64,000 nucleotides of DNA from Nostoc sp. FACHB-110 (GTDB lineage: Bacteria > Cyanobacteriota > Cyanobacteriia > Cyanobacteriales > Nostocaceae). A program made the position numbers and the translations under genes. The stretch is taken from positions 1 to 64,000 of the forward strand of contig NZ_JACJRU010000045.1 in NCBI RefSeq assembly GCF_014697425.1, read 5' to 3'. The notes below the pieces were generated by a model. That model saw nothing but the letters and a program-made list of their open reading frames with translations, made no database searches and was not told where the DNA came from. This document shows, piece by piece, positions 17,801 through 23,356 of this stretch (its first letter is position 1; the number at the start of each line of letters is the position of its first letter).

Positions 17801-18103
17801 GTCGATCAATCTAGTGTCTCCACCCACTAACGCCATCAAACTTACACTCTTGGGTGCAGAAAATGTACAGTCTATCGCTGCTCTACGGTTTTTCTGGTTT
17901 ACCACCCTGGCATTTAAATGCTCTTTGCCGTCAGGTGTTAGTCCTTCTATGACATTTTTGAATGCTTGCTCATTATCGATTGCCCCTGACAAACCTAATT
18001 TTTCGGACGCTTTACCACTCCAGCGAGACTTCCCCTGGTGATAGTAGTTCTTGATGAAGTAGTTTATCGCCATCTGGGAAGAGACGTTAACACTGGTTAG
18101 CAT
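11846..18103 (-). CDS. MobF-type relaxase-helicase with DUF3854-like and repeat domains
   Basis: A 2085-residue conjugative relaxase. AGGTGA precedes the ATG. Residues 1-220 are a TrwC/TraI relaxase domain: candidate catalytic tyrosines Y15, Y20 and Y21, and the metal-binding triad H153-L-H155-T-H157. A RecD-like helicase follows, with Walker A GVAGAGKT (Lys428) and Walker B WVVDEAG. Residues about 948-1001 translate an inserted palindromic element. About 1030-1300 resembles DUF3854/TOPRIM-like segments (VTITEGAKKAASLL). About 1300-1490 is a low-complexity linker that overlaps a nested gene. About 1560-1910 are 58-residue repeats, then diverged repeats. It would nick oriT, pilot the strand and unwind DNA. 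TraI-like relaxases are usually shorter, so the C-terminal half is unusual. Confidence 0.9.
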   Translation of the reverse strand: MLTSVNVSSQMAINYFIKNYYHQGKSRWSGKASEKLGLSGAIDNEQAFKNVIEGLTPDGKEHLNARVVNQKNRRAAIDCTFSAPKSVSLMALVGGDTRLIDAHHQALEKTISLMEERYATTRVIEADKRHRISTGNLLVAQFDHIESRSLDPHLHTHCLVMNTTQTPDGKWYGLVNSEIYANKKFLGMAYQSYLASEVMKLGYEIEPKLHGQFEIKGFKEEDLQVFSKRRQQIIAKCGLDSDWHQREKVWDKTRQRKHLVSHDELLSLWHEEAQKLGISFVKPYESNPQVNNSPNNQKNINQILEDAIAHCSERNVAFKFEDIAKFILSERLATDVTAIEPLLKQHPQVIALPGLEQYTTLKAVEREIATIELMEQGKQKFSPISHPEVIESQLEKTLLNQGQRQAVEMALTTCDQFVAWQGVAGAGKTFALKEFQAIAASAGYTIKAFAPSSMAAKVLSEELGISGETVARLLVSEPPPQPQLNQVWVVDEAGLLSAKDAHALLEQATQQGARVLLVGDIKQLSAVEAGNPFKCLQQAGMKTAHLTQSNRQRNPDLKIAVDLIAEGRVEAGFQQLDSIGSIQEVSPDEKLLTIASEYMALSRSEREQTLLLAGTNAEKSALTGVIRNKLKAEGSLGAIANITQLQAKNLTKVQMRYTHNYEVGEFVMPTRNYSRRGLEKGQLYEVLGKDTDTLTLLAPDGKQLQVDPLFDKAVYQCNQIEIAVGEVLQWKKNSRQLQRRNGQEFLVTAINGNTASIKYFDNERTETIDLKQAHNLDYALVSTTYSSQGKTAQRALIAADYTIGQESFYVAVSRAKDNVKIFTEDKQYLLELAQKSKAKENALELLRQQVKQERASSNQEISLIIEQPVVSTVAPPVLKTQTVEQPVVSTVTPPVVKIKSTVVRKTPPQEQPTPVKSDFATIEKPIPKKPIPTQAFWTPAIEQPAQFCGVGQAGGEVQQGEQGEKELFDKKAFSPPAPLASPAPPACHHAKFAGWTAEPAPNHLDPEHWQELVEKSAIHPQIAALNFESLHFSYVGGEHEAWNRLMISDKLKRTNTGGLTKGFLELYSHIDAGGWWCNSGVDPRSFASLAPGFKPTTKEWGCYKPNQPRPKKDVQGQVIPGKFIKYEHPPKVELSIFLLDVPDEIAQRIYALHKINPSDSDKACGFWFCVWKHNLPVTITEGAKKAASLLSQGHIAIGLPGISAGYRSPKDEFGQKIGKSYLAPELAVFATPKREIKFCFDYETKPETIVNIKRDISTTGWLLHRQGCSVKVITLPGPDKGVDDFLVAQGALAYERLSHEARSLRDWQYQNRPPQKTAYQPPRKLTSEEAQRKLATSSPNSPIKEPDHDNHQQPQQSTTRTNSNVNPETRPIVEQPGTTFHQNRSVGNSPSTVESNNPAVFHEPNRESQRVAIGTDSVLGDTSRLPQPRRIEQPQAHIRGLNPSSTSSDLRGEGTAHIGAKSLESHTTIVDHSTTDVHLRSRLYERVISAIANFLEVKQIARAINVEQIKTLINDLRSQFVVNSINTPLDANQNYQVDLALSSPQPLPQEQEVLYNSDQKLKLQLASAKAIDAITNFVEQKAVSSTLAQVLPSVTEQLVLYQEELTSQNKALHNLDQKLKLQLASAKAINAITNFVEQKAVSSTLAQVLPSITEQLVLHQEELTSQNKALHNLDQKLKLQLASAKAIDAITNFVEQKAVSSTLAQVLPSITEQLVLYQEELVNENKALHKLDQKLKLQLASAKAIDAITNYVEQKAVSSTLAEVLPSITEQLFLYQEELVNENKALHHLDQKLKLQLASAKAINAITNFVEQKAVSSTLAQVLPSITEQLVLYQEELVNENKALHHLDQKLKLQLASAKAINAIINFGERKQISSALAQVLPSLTNEVFEYQQELVSDHKIIQNLQQTLLEKLVTTEATKVIVDSLEENETNQETTEQLNSQLPRVITPELVQKTVDAIARFVEQRQVSAVLAEVVPALTKEITKYQQQLAFQNHQTLQALQDIQSHYPEPENSIQESQKYREQIELLSYQDFYNLAMYTKSYFEEHSETEDNPKTKALLIIRKIFRQMKEEALKNQQQSPKFKL
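12380..13480 (-). repeat. 58-residue (174-bp) tandem repeats in the relaxase gene
   Basis: The unit beginning with the word GAGTTTTTGGTC recurs at 12551, 12725, 12899, 13073, 13247 and 13421, exactly 174 bp apart each time. Each unit encodes an LDQKLKLQLASAKAI core, then NFVEQKAVSSTLAQVLPSI and a Glu/Leu-rich helix. Copies differ by a few bases, and further diverged copies continue toward 12140. The exact period implies expansion by unequal recombination or slippage, with selection to keep the frame. Confidence 0.9.
13639..14061 (-). CDS. Nested overlapping ORF inside the relaxase linker (140 aa)
   Basis: A complete ATG-to-stop frame lies within the relaxase gene, shifted by one base relative to it. 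AAGGAA stands 7 bases before its ATG, a good ribosome binding site. The product is Gln/Leu-rich with clear heptads (LIQKLDQLLSNQEQLSTKI, LEIHHQQLNQTIQQF), predicting a coiled coil with no membrane segment. The relaxase frame over the same bases reads as low-complexity Ser/Pro/Asn/Arg linker, so coding constraint seems stronger in the nested frame. Nested genes in relaxase genes are known (mobB within RSF1010 mobA). A relaxosome accessory role is inferred. The alternative is a fortuitous ORF in an unconstrained linker. Confidence 0.6.
   Translation of the reverse strand: MTTINNPNNQPQEQTAMLIQKLDQLLSNQEQLSTKIDQLEIHHQQLNQTIQQFSTSQTENLNELQSGLTQFLETLADSLNQEESSNLKPTLEDLTQAVHQVTFEVREQRTSGQNLSNLIQQLLTTQQLMSILDQGSMNGL
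15113..15273. repeat. Palindromic element inserted in frame in the relaxase gene
   Basis: Read on the minus strand, it begins AATTTTGCGGTGTAGGTC, has complementary GGGGGAG-type and CCCCCAG-type arms, and ends with CATGCAAAGTTTGCTGG. Both ends match the element at 114-238. It adds about 53 residues (Gln/Gly-rich, then Pro/Ala-rich) between the helicase tail and the DUF3854-like part without breaking the frame. Confidence 0.75.
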
Positions 18104-18370
18104 CGCTCACCTCTCGAATGAGCGAAACATAACTTTACTTCTCTTTTCTTCAGTAACAGGCGATCGCTGTTGAAGTCACAATTACTTCTCGACATCAAAC
18201 CAAAATAAATTTGATGCCGCTTGAAAAAAATTTTGTGACTTGTCCAGTTCAAAAAAATTTTTCTCCACAGTTTTACTTGTCATTTAATATAACAAATTAA
18301 TCAAAAAACTTACCGCCAAAGATGGCGTACTGTGCGTCACAAAAGCTGAAATTCCTGCCCTACCAACTTA
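18104..18370. other. Gene-free region upstream of the relaxase; candidate oriT
   Basis: The region upstream of the relaxase contains an HIP1 site, A-tract-rich DNA, and a small inverted repeat CGCCA-AAGA-TGGCG at 18314-18327 followed by GTGCGTCAC. A TTTTGTGACTTG motif near 18232 has a near-copy (TTTTGTGAGTT) near 18437. MobF-type oriT sites commonly lie beside the relaxase gene and include a small hairpin near nic, so this is the best oriT candidate in the window. Placement is inference. Confidence 0.35.
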
Positions 18371-18564
18371 GAACTAATTTAGAACCACCATAGAACTATT
18401 AGCGAACTATATTAGAACTATTTAGCCCAAAAAAAAATTTTGTGAGTTCAAAAAGTGAAATTTTAGAACTATTAACAAATCATTTACTAACTAAATATGG
18501 AGTATCCTAGAACAATATGCGAATCGTTTGCGAATCATTTGTGAACTAAAATAGAACTTTTTCA
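18371..18564 (+). promoter_or_regulatory. parC-like centromere: two sets of five 11-bp repeats
   Basis: GAAC-initiated 11-mers start at 18371, 18382, 18393, 18404 and 18415 (for example GAACTATTAGC). GAAC/GAAT-initiated 11-mers start again at 18510, 18521, 18532, 18543 and 18554. Spacing within each set is exactly 11 bp. About 85 bp separates the sets and includes one more GAACTATTAAC at 18466. Plasmid R1 parC has two sets of five 11-bp repeats flanking the parM promoter, and the array here ends 20 bases before parM. I infer that ParR binds here and that the spacer holds the autoregulated promoter. Confidence 0.75.
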
Positions 18565-18583
18565 CTCAAAAATCGCCCAAAAT

Positions 18584-19738
18584 ATGGATAGTAATTTACT
18601 ACCGGCAATGTTGACGATTGACCCTGGCGTATCAGACACCAAAGCAATCTGGAGAGTCACTCCGTTTAAACCCGAACTGTTGATGATGTCACCGGAAGTT
18701 TTAGAAGTATCGGCAGAGGAAATAAATTTTTATAAGAGCCGACGAATCACCTCACCTGAACCAGAGAATGAATCTTGGGTTGAGTGTGGTGAGAGTTTGT
18801 ATGCGGTGGGATTTTTGGCACAGAATATTTTTGATGCGCGTGTTGCTTTCACGCAACCTAAATATGAATGCGCTCTAGCTAAAGTTTTAGCAGCAGTAGG
18901 AGTCATGGCGATAAAAGAGGCACTACCGGACACGTTTGATTTAGCGTTAGCCATTCCACTTCCTTATAGTGAGTGGGCAGATAGAAAAAAGTTTGAGCGC
19001 GATGTGTCTACAGCTTTGTCAAAATTTTCGTTCTGTGACAAGGCGATGTCGGTAAACTTAAAGGTATTCATATCTGTACCTGAAGGCGGCGGTCACGTTA
19101 TGTGCCGAGGTCAAAAACTAGGTTCGGCTTTCAATCAACAAAAAATAGTCTCTTGTATGTGGGGGTATAGGGATATATCTATTCTGGTGTTTGATAAAGG
19201 AGTGATTAGCGGACATACTGAACCGTTAGGACTATTCAAACTAATTGAGATGGTGCAAAGCCGGATTTCGGGTTATAGCTCTCGACAACGGGAAAGACTA
19301 TTACTGGAAACTATTCATGGAGTAGGCAAGGACATCAAGACTAAGAATTTTAAACATTTGGCTTTATCAACTAATGCGGCTCGAAAATCAGAAGAGGCTG
19401 AACAAATAGCTGATGTAGTTCGTGCTTGTCGAACTGAATATTGGGGTAAAGTAGCGCGATTCTTCCGTACCCATATTAGTGAAACTGCCGACGAAATTAT
19501 TATTGGCGGTGGCTCGTTCGACTATTATCGTGACGACCTGAAAACGTTTTTCGTGCAGAACTATCCAAATGCTCATATTTCGTGGGGTGCAGAGCTTGAA
19601 GAAGATGTACGTGTCAGTTTCAACATTGGGAATAAATCAAAATCACTTTGTGCGCGACTGACGGATGCTTATGGACTATCAAATTTTTTACGTAATCAAG
19701 TCTGTGCTATACCAACACTAGGGAGTACAGCCCGATGA
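18584..19738 (+). CDS. parM: ParM-like actin-type plasmid-partition ATPase
   Basis: A 384-residue actin-superfamily protein. It has a phosphate-1 loop (LTIDPGVSDTKA, residues about 10-21), a phosphate-2-like segment near residues 193-205 (WGYRDISILVFDKG), and an adenosine-type glycine motif IIIGGGSFDYY at about 303-313, closing with ARLTDAYGL. It would form filaments that push plasmid copies apart. ATG 18584 starts 20 bases after the repeat array; ATG 18608 is an alternative start just before the first motif. The stop overlaps the next gene's ATG by 4 bases. Repeats, ATPase and small partner in this order define a type II partition locus. Confidence 0.82.
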   Translation: MDSNLLPAMLTIDPGVSDTKAIWRVTPFKPELLMMSPEVLEVSAEEINFYKSRRITSPEPENESWVECGESLYAVGFLAQNIFDARVAFTQPKYECALAKVLAAVGVMAIKEALPDTFDLALAIPLPYSEWADRKKFERDVSTALSKFSFCDKAMSVNLKVFISVPEGGGHVMCRGQKLGSAFNQQKIVSCMWGYRDISILVFDKGVISGHTEPLGLFKLIEMVQSRISGYSSRQRERLLLETIHGVGKDIKTKNFKHLALSTNAARKSEEAEQIADVVRACRTEYWGKVARFFRTHISETADEIIIGGGSFDYYRDDLKTFFVQNYPNAHISWGAELEEDVRVSFNIGNKSKSLCARLTDAYGLSNFLRNQVCAIPTLGSTAR

Positions 19739-20124
19739 ATAACTACAAAACTTTTGTGATTCGATTGCAGGTCAAAAAAGGAAGTCAGGAAGAACAGCTT
19801 TTAGAATTCCTGAATAATGAAGCTGCCCGACCCTTCAGTAAACCGCAAATGGTACTGCTGGCTCTCAAGAGCTTTTGGCTGACTCTCTCATTGGCACATA
19901 ACAAACATCCCACAGAGCAATTATTAGCATCTCTCAATCAAGGTGTTTATCTATGGAAGCTACAAGAACAGTATTTACGGAAAATCGTTGGTGTGGAATT
20001 TCCAGCACCAACAACTGACGACTTAAAAGGAATTGAGTCGTTAAGAATTGCTGAATTACCACCGAATGATGAGGTTGAGCAGAGAGCATTCCAACCTTTT
20101 GGTGACATTGTATCGATTAAATAG
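19735..20124 (+). CDS. parR: ParR-like centromere-binding adaptor
   Basis: This 129-residue protein starts inside the parM stop (ATGA), so the two are translated together. The N-terminus has a short beta strand (KTFVIRLQV) followed by two helices (EEQLLEFLNNEA and KPQMVLLALKSFWLTL), compatible with a ribbon-helix-helix fold. The C-terminal half is acidic and probably flexible, as expected for the ParM-binding tail. ParR proteins are small, divergent and encoded right after parM. The identification rests on position, size and predicted fold, and on the 11-bp array upstream. Confidence 0.65.
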   Translation: MNNYKTFVIRLQVKKGSQEEQLLEFLNNEAARPFSKPQMVLLALKSFWLTLSLAHNKHPTEQLLASLNQGVYLWKLQEQYLRKIVGVEFPAPTTDDLKGIESLRIAELPPNDEVEQRAFQPFGDIVSIK

Positions 20125-20133
20125 AGGTTTTTT

Positions 20134-20745
20134 ATGGTTCAACGTCAAGAATTTCTCAACTCTCTATCCGACAACGAAGTTTCAGCCTCTCTTGCCGCCT
20201 GTTTTTTAGAAGATAAACCTGACTATTCCCCCGAAGAAGTCGCCTTATTCCAAGAATGCCGTTCTTTGATAGAGGCAGGTTGTACTTACGAAGAAGTGAC
20301 CAAACACTTCAGTAATAAAAATTCAACTACACCTGTGATTGAAGAATCAACTTCTACCACTAAACCGCGCAAAAATAAGTCCAAAAAAGACGAGCCAGAA
20401 AAACAGCCATTAGACATTTCTGGTGATGTTGGTGCAATCACCATCGCTTCGGAAACTGAGTTAGCTAATTTGGTTGACAAAATTACCGATAAACTTGTTG
20501 AGAAAATTCCCCCTGGCTTTGTCAAACAAATGTATGTTCAGAAAGCTGTGGCTAAACTGGCTGAAAGTCCAGAGGAAATTCATGAGTTCTTTGTTCAACT
20601 AGAAGATAAAATCATGGGGCAACTTGAGGGAAAGTCCCCAATGCAAATGATGTTGGAGCGAGGGCGAACGAAACTGTTACCCCATTCTTCGACCAAATCA
20701 ATTCAATTGCCACCAGAATCAGAGAACGATACGAATATCAGCTAA
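20134..20745 (+). CDS. Hypothetical plasmid protein, likely 5' part of a frameshifted gene
   Basis: This 203-residue protein lies 9 bases after parR in the same operon. It has an acidic N-terminal half, a Lys/Ser-rich linker (KPRKNKSKKDEPEKQ), and a helical segment (ETELANLVDKITDKLVEKI and FVKQMYVQKAVAKLAESP). The last 30 residues (from about LLPHSSTKS) look like off-frame sequence. The frame one base back stays open from 20628 and reads as a sensible helical protein that continues into the downstream ORF. The natural product may therefore be a fusion of this region with 20844-21179. Function unknown. Confidence 0.6.
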   Translation: MVQRQEFLNSLSDNEVSASLAACFLEDKPDYSPEEVALFQECRSLIEAGCTYEEVTKHFSNKNSTTPVIEESTSTTKPRKNKSKKDEPEKQPLDISGDVGAITIASETELANLVDKITDKLVEKIPPGFVKQMYVQKAVAKLAESPEEIHEFFVQLEDKIMGQLEGKSPMQMMLERGRTKLLPHSSTKSIQLPPESENDTNIS

Positions 20746-21179
20746 CACAAGAGATTGCTGCTAGAGAACGTACTATCGATATCCAAATTGATCAGGCAAG
20801 CGAAGAAAAAGCTGACTTTTTAGCTACCCAGAGGCTAGAGAAATTGCAAGCTTGGGTTGAAGCTGCAAAAAAACGTTCTTTACTGATGAATAAATTCAAA
20901 TCTGATTTGTTTTGGATTGGGAATTGGATTAGCACTGGTAATAAAGCTATCATCCTTTACTTATTGGGGATCGGGATTTACACCACACTTGGTTTTTTGT
21001 GGGGGATTAATGCTCCAACTTCGATTGCTTGTCCAAAAATGCAGTCAAGTTGTTATTTCTGGCGATGGAATAAAAATCAAGTTGTTCTGCCAGAGCAAGC
21101 TAAACAATTGATTGAGGAGTACGAGAAAAACAAGGTGAAAACCAAAATTAAACCTTCTCGTCGTCAACAACGTAAATGA
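20640..21179 (+). CDS. Membrane protein segment, 3' part of a frameshifted gene
   Basis: A frame open from 20628 to the stop at 21179 reads as a Glu/Arg/Gln-rich helix (FFDQINSIATRIRERYEY, then LTQEIAARERTIDIQID), then a membrane helix (AIILYLLGIGIYTTLGFLWG), a short Cys-containing loop and a basic tail. It has no ATG or GTG; the first possible start is TTG 20844, which would cut off the conserved-looking helix. The simplest reading is that it continues the 20134 gene after a minus-one-type shift near 20640-20690. A genuine separate gene with a TTG start at 20844 is the alternative. Confidence 0.45.
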   Translation, partial: NANDVGARANETVTPFFDQINSIATRIRERYEYQLTQEIAARERTIDIQIDQASEEKADFLATQRLEKLQAWVEAAKKRSLLMNKFKSDLFWIGNWISTGNKAIILYLLGIGIYTTLGFLWGINAPTSIACPKMQSSCYFWRWNKNQVVLPEQAKQLIEEYEKNKVKTKIKPSRRQQRK

Positions 21180-21473
21180 TTTTTATAAGCGGGATAATCT
21201 CAAAGCTTTACAAAACAATTCAAAATTCAAAATTCAAAGTTCAAAATAAAAAATACTCAAAAACCTTTAGTTGTAGGATATAAGCCCACTTCAAAAAAAG
21301 ATATCTTGTGAGTCGCGTAGTGCGAGAAATGAGGCATTCTTATCACAAGCCAATGGCTGTCTTCCGTGAGTAATAATTTTGAATTTTGAATTCCTTATTT
21401 TGAATTGGAGCGAAGCGACTTACCCGCTTTATTCATTATTTTGTCGTCAATTAGTTTTTGAATAAGTAATGTC
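21180..21473. repeat. Gene-free inverted-repeat block with AATTCAA heptamers
   Basis: Outer arms AAGCGGG (about 21188) and CCCGCTT (about 21423) are complementary. Inside them AATTCAAA heptamers (about 21218-21246) face the inverse TTTTGAATT units (about 21379-21408). The nested inverted repeats could fold the whole block into one long hairpin. No gene is visible. Confidence 0.65.
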
Positions 21474-21878
21474 ATGAACGAAATACAACAACTAGAAACT
21501 TGGCAAGCCTGGGATGAAATTAACTTATCAACTCCCGAACTACGCCAGCAACATTTGGAAATTCTGCTGTGTCAAAAGTTGAAAAATGGTGAAGATATTT
21601 CACAATGTCTTCAAGCATTAGAACATTTAAAAAATCAAAAAGTTGAGCATAAATTGTCAGAGATTTATATCAAGAAAGTTAGAAACAAATACCGACTAGA
21701 AATTTTAGAAAAAGTAGGAGTAATTGCAATGGTTGTTTTCATTGCCTTCACCTGCTCTCTGGCAGCTTTTCATATTGTTAACTCCTCTAGTTCTAACAAT
21801 CCGACAATTTTCCCCAAAAAGCAGACGACAGTTAATAAATTGCCCAAAACTATAAAGCCGATTGAAAAATTGGACTAG
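21474..21878 (+). CDS. Single-pass membrane protein of unknown function
   Basis: A 134-residue protein. Residues 1-80 are helical and charged, with LRQQHLEILLCQKLKNGEDISQCLQALEHL suggesting paired helices when split after LCQK. One membrane helix follows (about 82-101, VGVIAMVVFIAFTCSLAAF) and then a Ser/Asn/Lys/Pro-rich tail of about 30 residues. The topology suggests a cytoplasmic N-terminus. It lies 44 bases before the membrane-anchored Mrr-like nuclease gene and may share its transcript. I do not recognise a family. Confidence 0.65.
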   Translation: MNEIQQLETWQAWDEINLSTPELRQQHLEILLCQKLKNGEDISQCLQALEHLKNQKVEHKLSEIYIKKVRNKYRLEILEKVGVIAMVVFIAFTCSLAAFHIVNSSSSNNPTIFPKKQTTVNKLPKTIKPIEKLD

Positions 21879-21922
21879 CAAGTATTTTTGATGACTTTGA
21901 AATTCAAAACACTCAAGCAATT

Positions 21923-22633
21923 ATGGAAATCATTATTTTCTTGTCTGGACTTGCTTGCATCATTTTATTGATTTGGCTCTCTCAATTCTTCTTCTCTTCA
22001 CCGCCTGAGCAAAAAACTCGTCAAAAGGTAGAGTATCGAGAAGGAGAGCCTAGAACTTTAGAGCCTCCAAAGCCGAGTGAACCACCATTAAAAGAAGTCA
22101 CACCAAGCCCACAATCATCAACCTTAACTCCAGTACCATTAAAAGAACTTCAATATTTTTATGATCAGCATCATAAAAACATTGAACGTGCTAACAGTAT
22201 TTTGCAGGAATTACGCAATCAGTCTATTAAACCTAAATTGCCATTAGTGATTGGTACGCTTCGACAAACTACACCATACGTTTTTGAAGAATTACTTTTA
22301 AGTTGTTGCCTGGATCAAGGTTGGGAAATCCGACGTAACACGAACTATAGTAACGACGGTGGCGTTGATGGTCGTGTTTTGATTCGAGGAAAGCTTTATC
22401 TAATTCAGGCTAAACGCTATACAGACCACATCAAATCAGAGCATCTTCACGACTTTCAAGAAGTAATTGAGGCCCAAAGAGCCGATGGGGGATTTTTTAT
22501 ACATAGTGGAAAAACAGGCCCCTTATCCAAAACTGTTCTGAAGCAATATCCTCAAATTGTTCTAATTAGCGGACAACGACTTGTTAACTTTGTTTTAGGA
22601 AAAAAGCTCAAAATCGTTGGGATTAATGTCTGA
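21923..22633 (+). CDS. Membrane-anchored Mrr-like restriction nuclease
   Basis: A 236-residue protein with an N-terminal membrane helix (IIIFLSGLACIILLIWLSQF), a proline-rich linker (about 30-75), a short helix and a C-terminal Mrr-type PD-(D/E)xK domain. The core motifs are FEELLLSCCLDQGW, then GGVDGRVL (catalytic Asp) and LIQAKRY (Q-x-K in place of E-x-K, normal for Mrr). A Gly-Gly-Phe-Phe strand follows. Type IV Mrr enzymes cleave modified foreign DNA. A membrane anchor suggests surveillance of DNA entering the cell, or a role at the conjugation apparatus. The fold call is good; the substrate is unknown. Confidence 0.75.
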   Translation: MEIIIFLSGLACIILLIWLSQFFFSSPPEQKTRQKVEYREGEPRTLEPPKPSEPPLKEVTPSPQSSTLTPVPLKELQYFYDQHHKNIERANSILQELRNQSIKPKLPLVIGTLRQTTPYVFEELLLSCCLDQGWEIRRNTNYSNDGGVDGRVLIRGKLYLIQAKRYTDHIKSEHLHDFQEVIEAQRADGGFFIHSGKTGPLSKTVLKQYPQIVLISGQRLVNFVLGKKLKIVGINV

Positions 22634-22785
22634 ATTTTGACAAGTTTGAAAATTTTTTTGTCCCAGAAAGCCCTGTATCCTAGTTGCTGCATCTAGTCTA
22701 AAATCAAACAATAATTCCCCTATCGCAGTTTGAAAAACTATGATGTGTGCGGTAAATAGCATTACGGTTTGTTCTCCTGGCTTTG

Positions 22786-23319
22786 TTAGAAGTAGGGAGT
22801 GTCCTTATCGAAAGGTAGACTGCTGGGTTCTTCGTTATTTCTGAGGTCTGCTTCCATTTGTTGGCGGCGTTGTATATATGTTCGACTGGAAGCACGTAAC
22901 CTATTCATTTCTTGCTGACCAAAATTGATTCCTACTGCTGCTTCTCGCTCTGATACTCGATTATAGTTATCAACATCAATTTTCTTACGCCTCTCCATTT
23001 CTTCTAGCCAGCCTGGACTAGCCCCCTTTCTAAGTTCAGATTCAACGTATTCGGCTCTAAGAGAACCATCAGGGTTGAACTGTTGTTTTTCTGTAGGAGT
23101 GAAGAAATCGTAAGCAGTGTAAACAGGCCAAGGTTCGGGATCTGTTTCGTCTAAAAGTTTCCATTCATCATATTCTGCTTTTAATCTAAGAGCATAATCG
23201 TCAATTGCTGCTTCACTCATCCCCTCGGATAACATTTGTTGTTTAGCTTCAATTTTCAAAGTCCCATCTGAATTAAATTCTTGACGATTCATGTTGATCC
23301 AGCGTTTAATTCTCGACAT
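22786..23319 (-). CDS. Hypothetical plasmid protein (177 aa)
   Basis: The protein is hydrophilic and rich in Glu, Arg and Asn. It contains two similar short units, EFNSDGTLKIEAKQQMLSEG near the start and QFNPDGSLRAEYVESELRKG near residue 80, each a turn plus helix, so the gene carries an internal duplication. AGGGG lies about 7 bases before the ATG, supporting the start at 23319. It is divergent from the polymerase-like giant gene, with only 37 bases between the starts, so the two promoters must overlap and co-regulation is likely. Function unknown. Confidence 0.7.
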   Translation of the reverse strand: MSRIKRWINMNRQEFNSDGTLKIEAKQQMLSEGMSEAAIDDYALRLKAEYDEWKLLDETDPEPWPVYTAYDFFTPTEKQQFNPDGSLRAEYVESELRKGASPGWLEEMERRKKIDVDNYNRVSEREAAVGINFGQQEMNRLRASSRTYIQRRQQMEADLRNNEEPSSLPFDKDTPYF

Positions 23320-23356
23320 ATATAACCCCTAAAATTTTTAATGATTAAATAAAATT

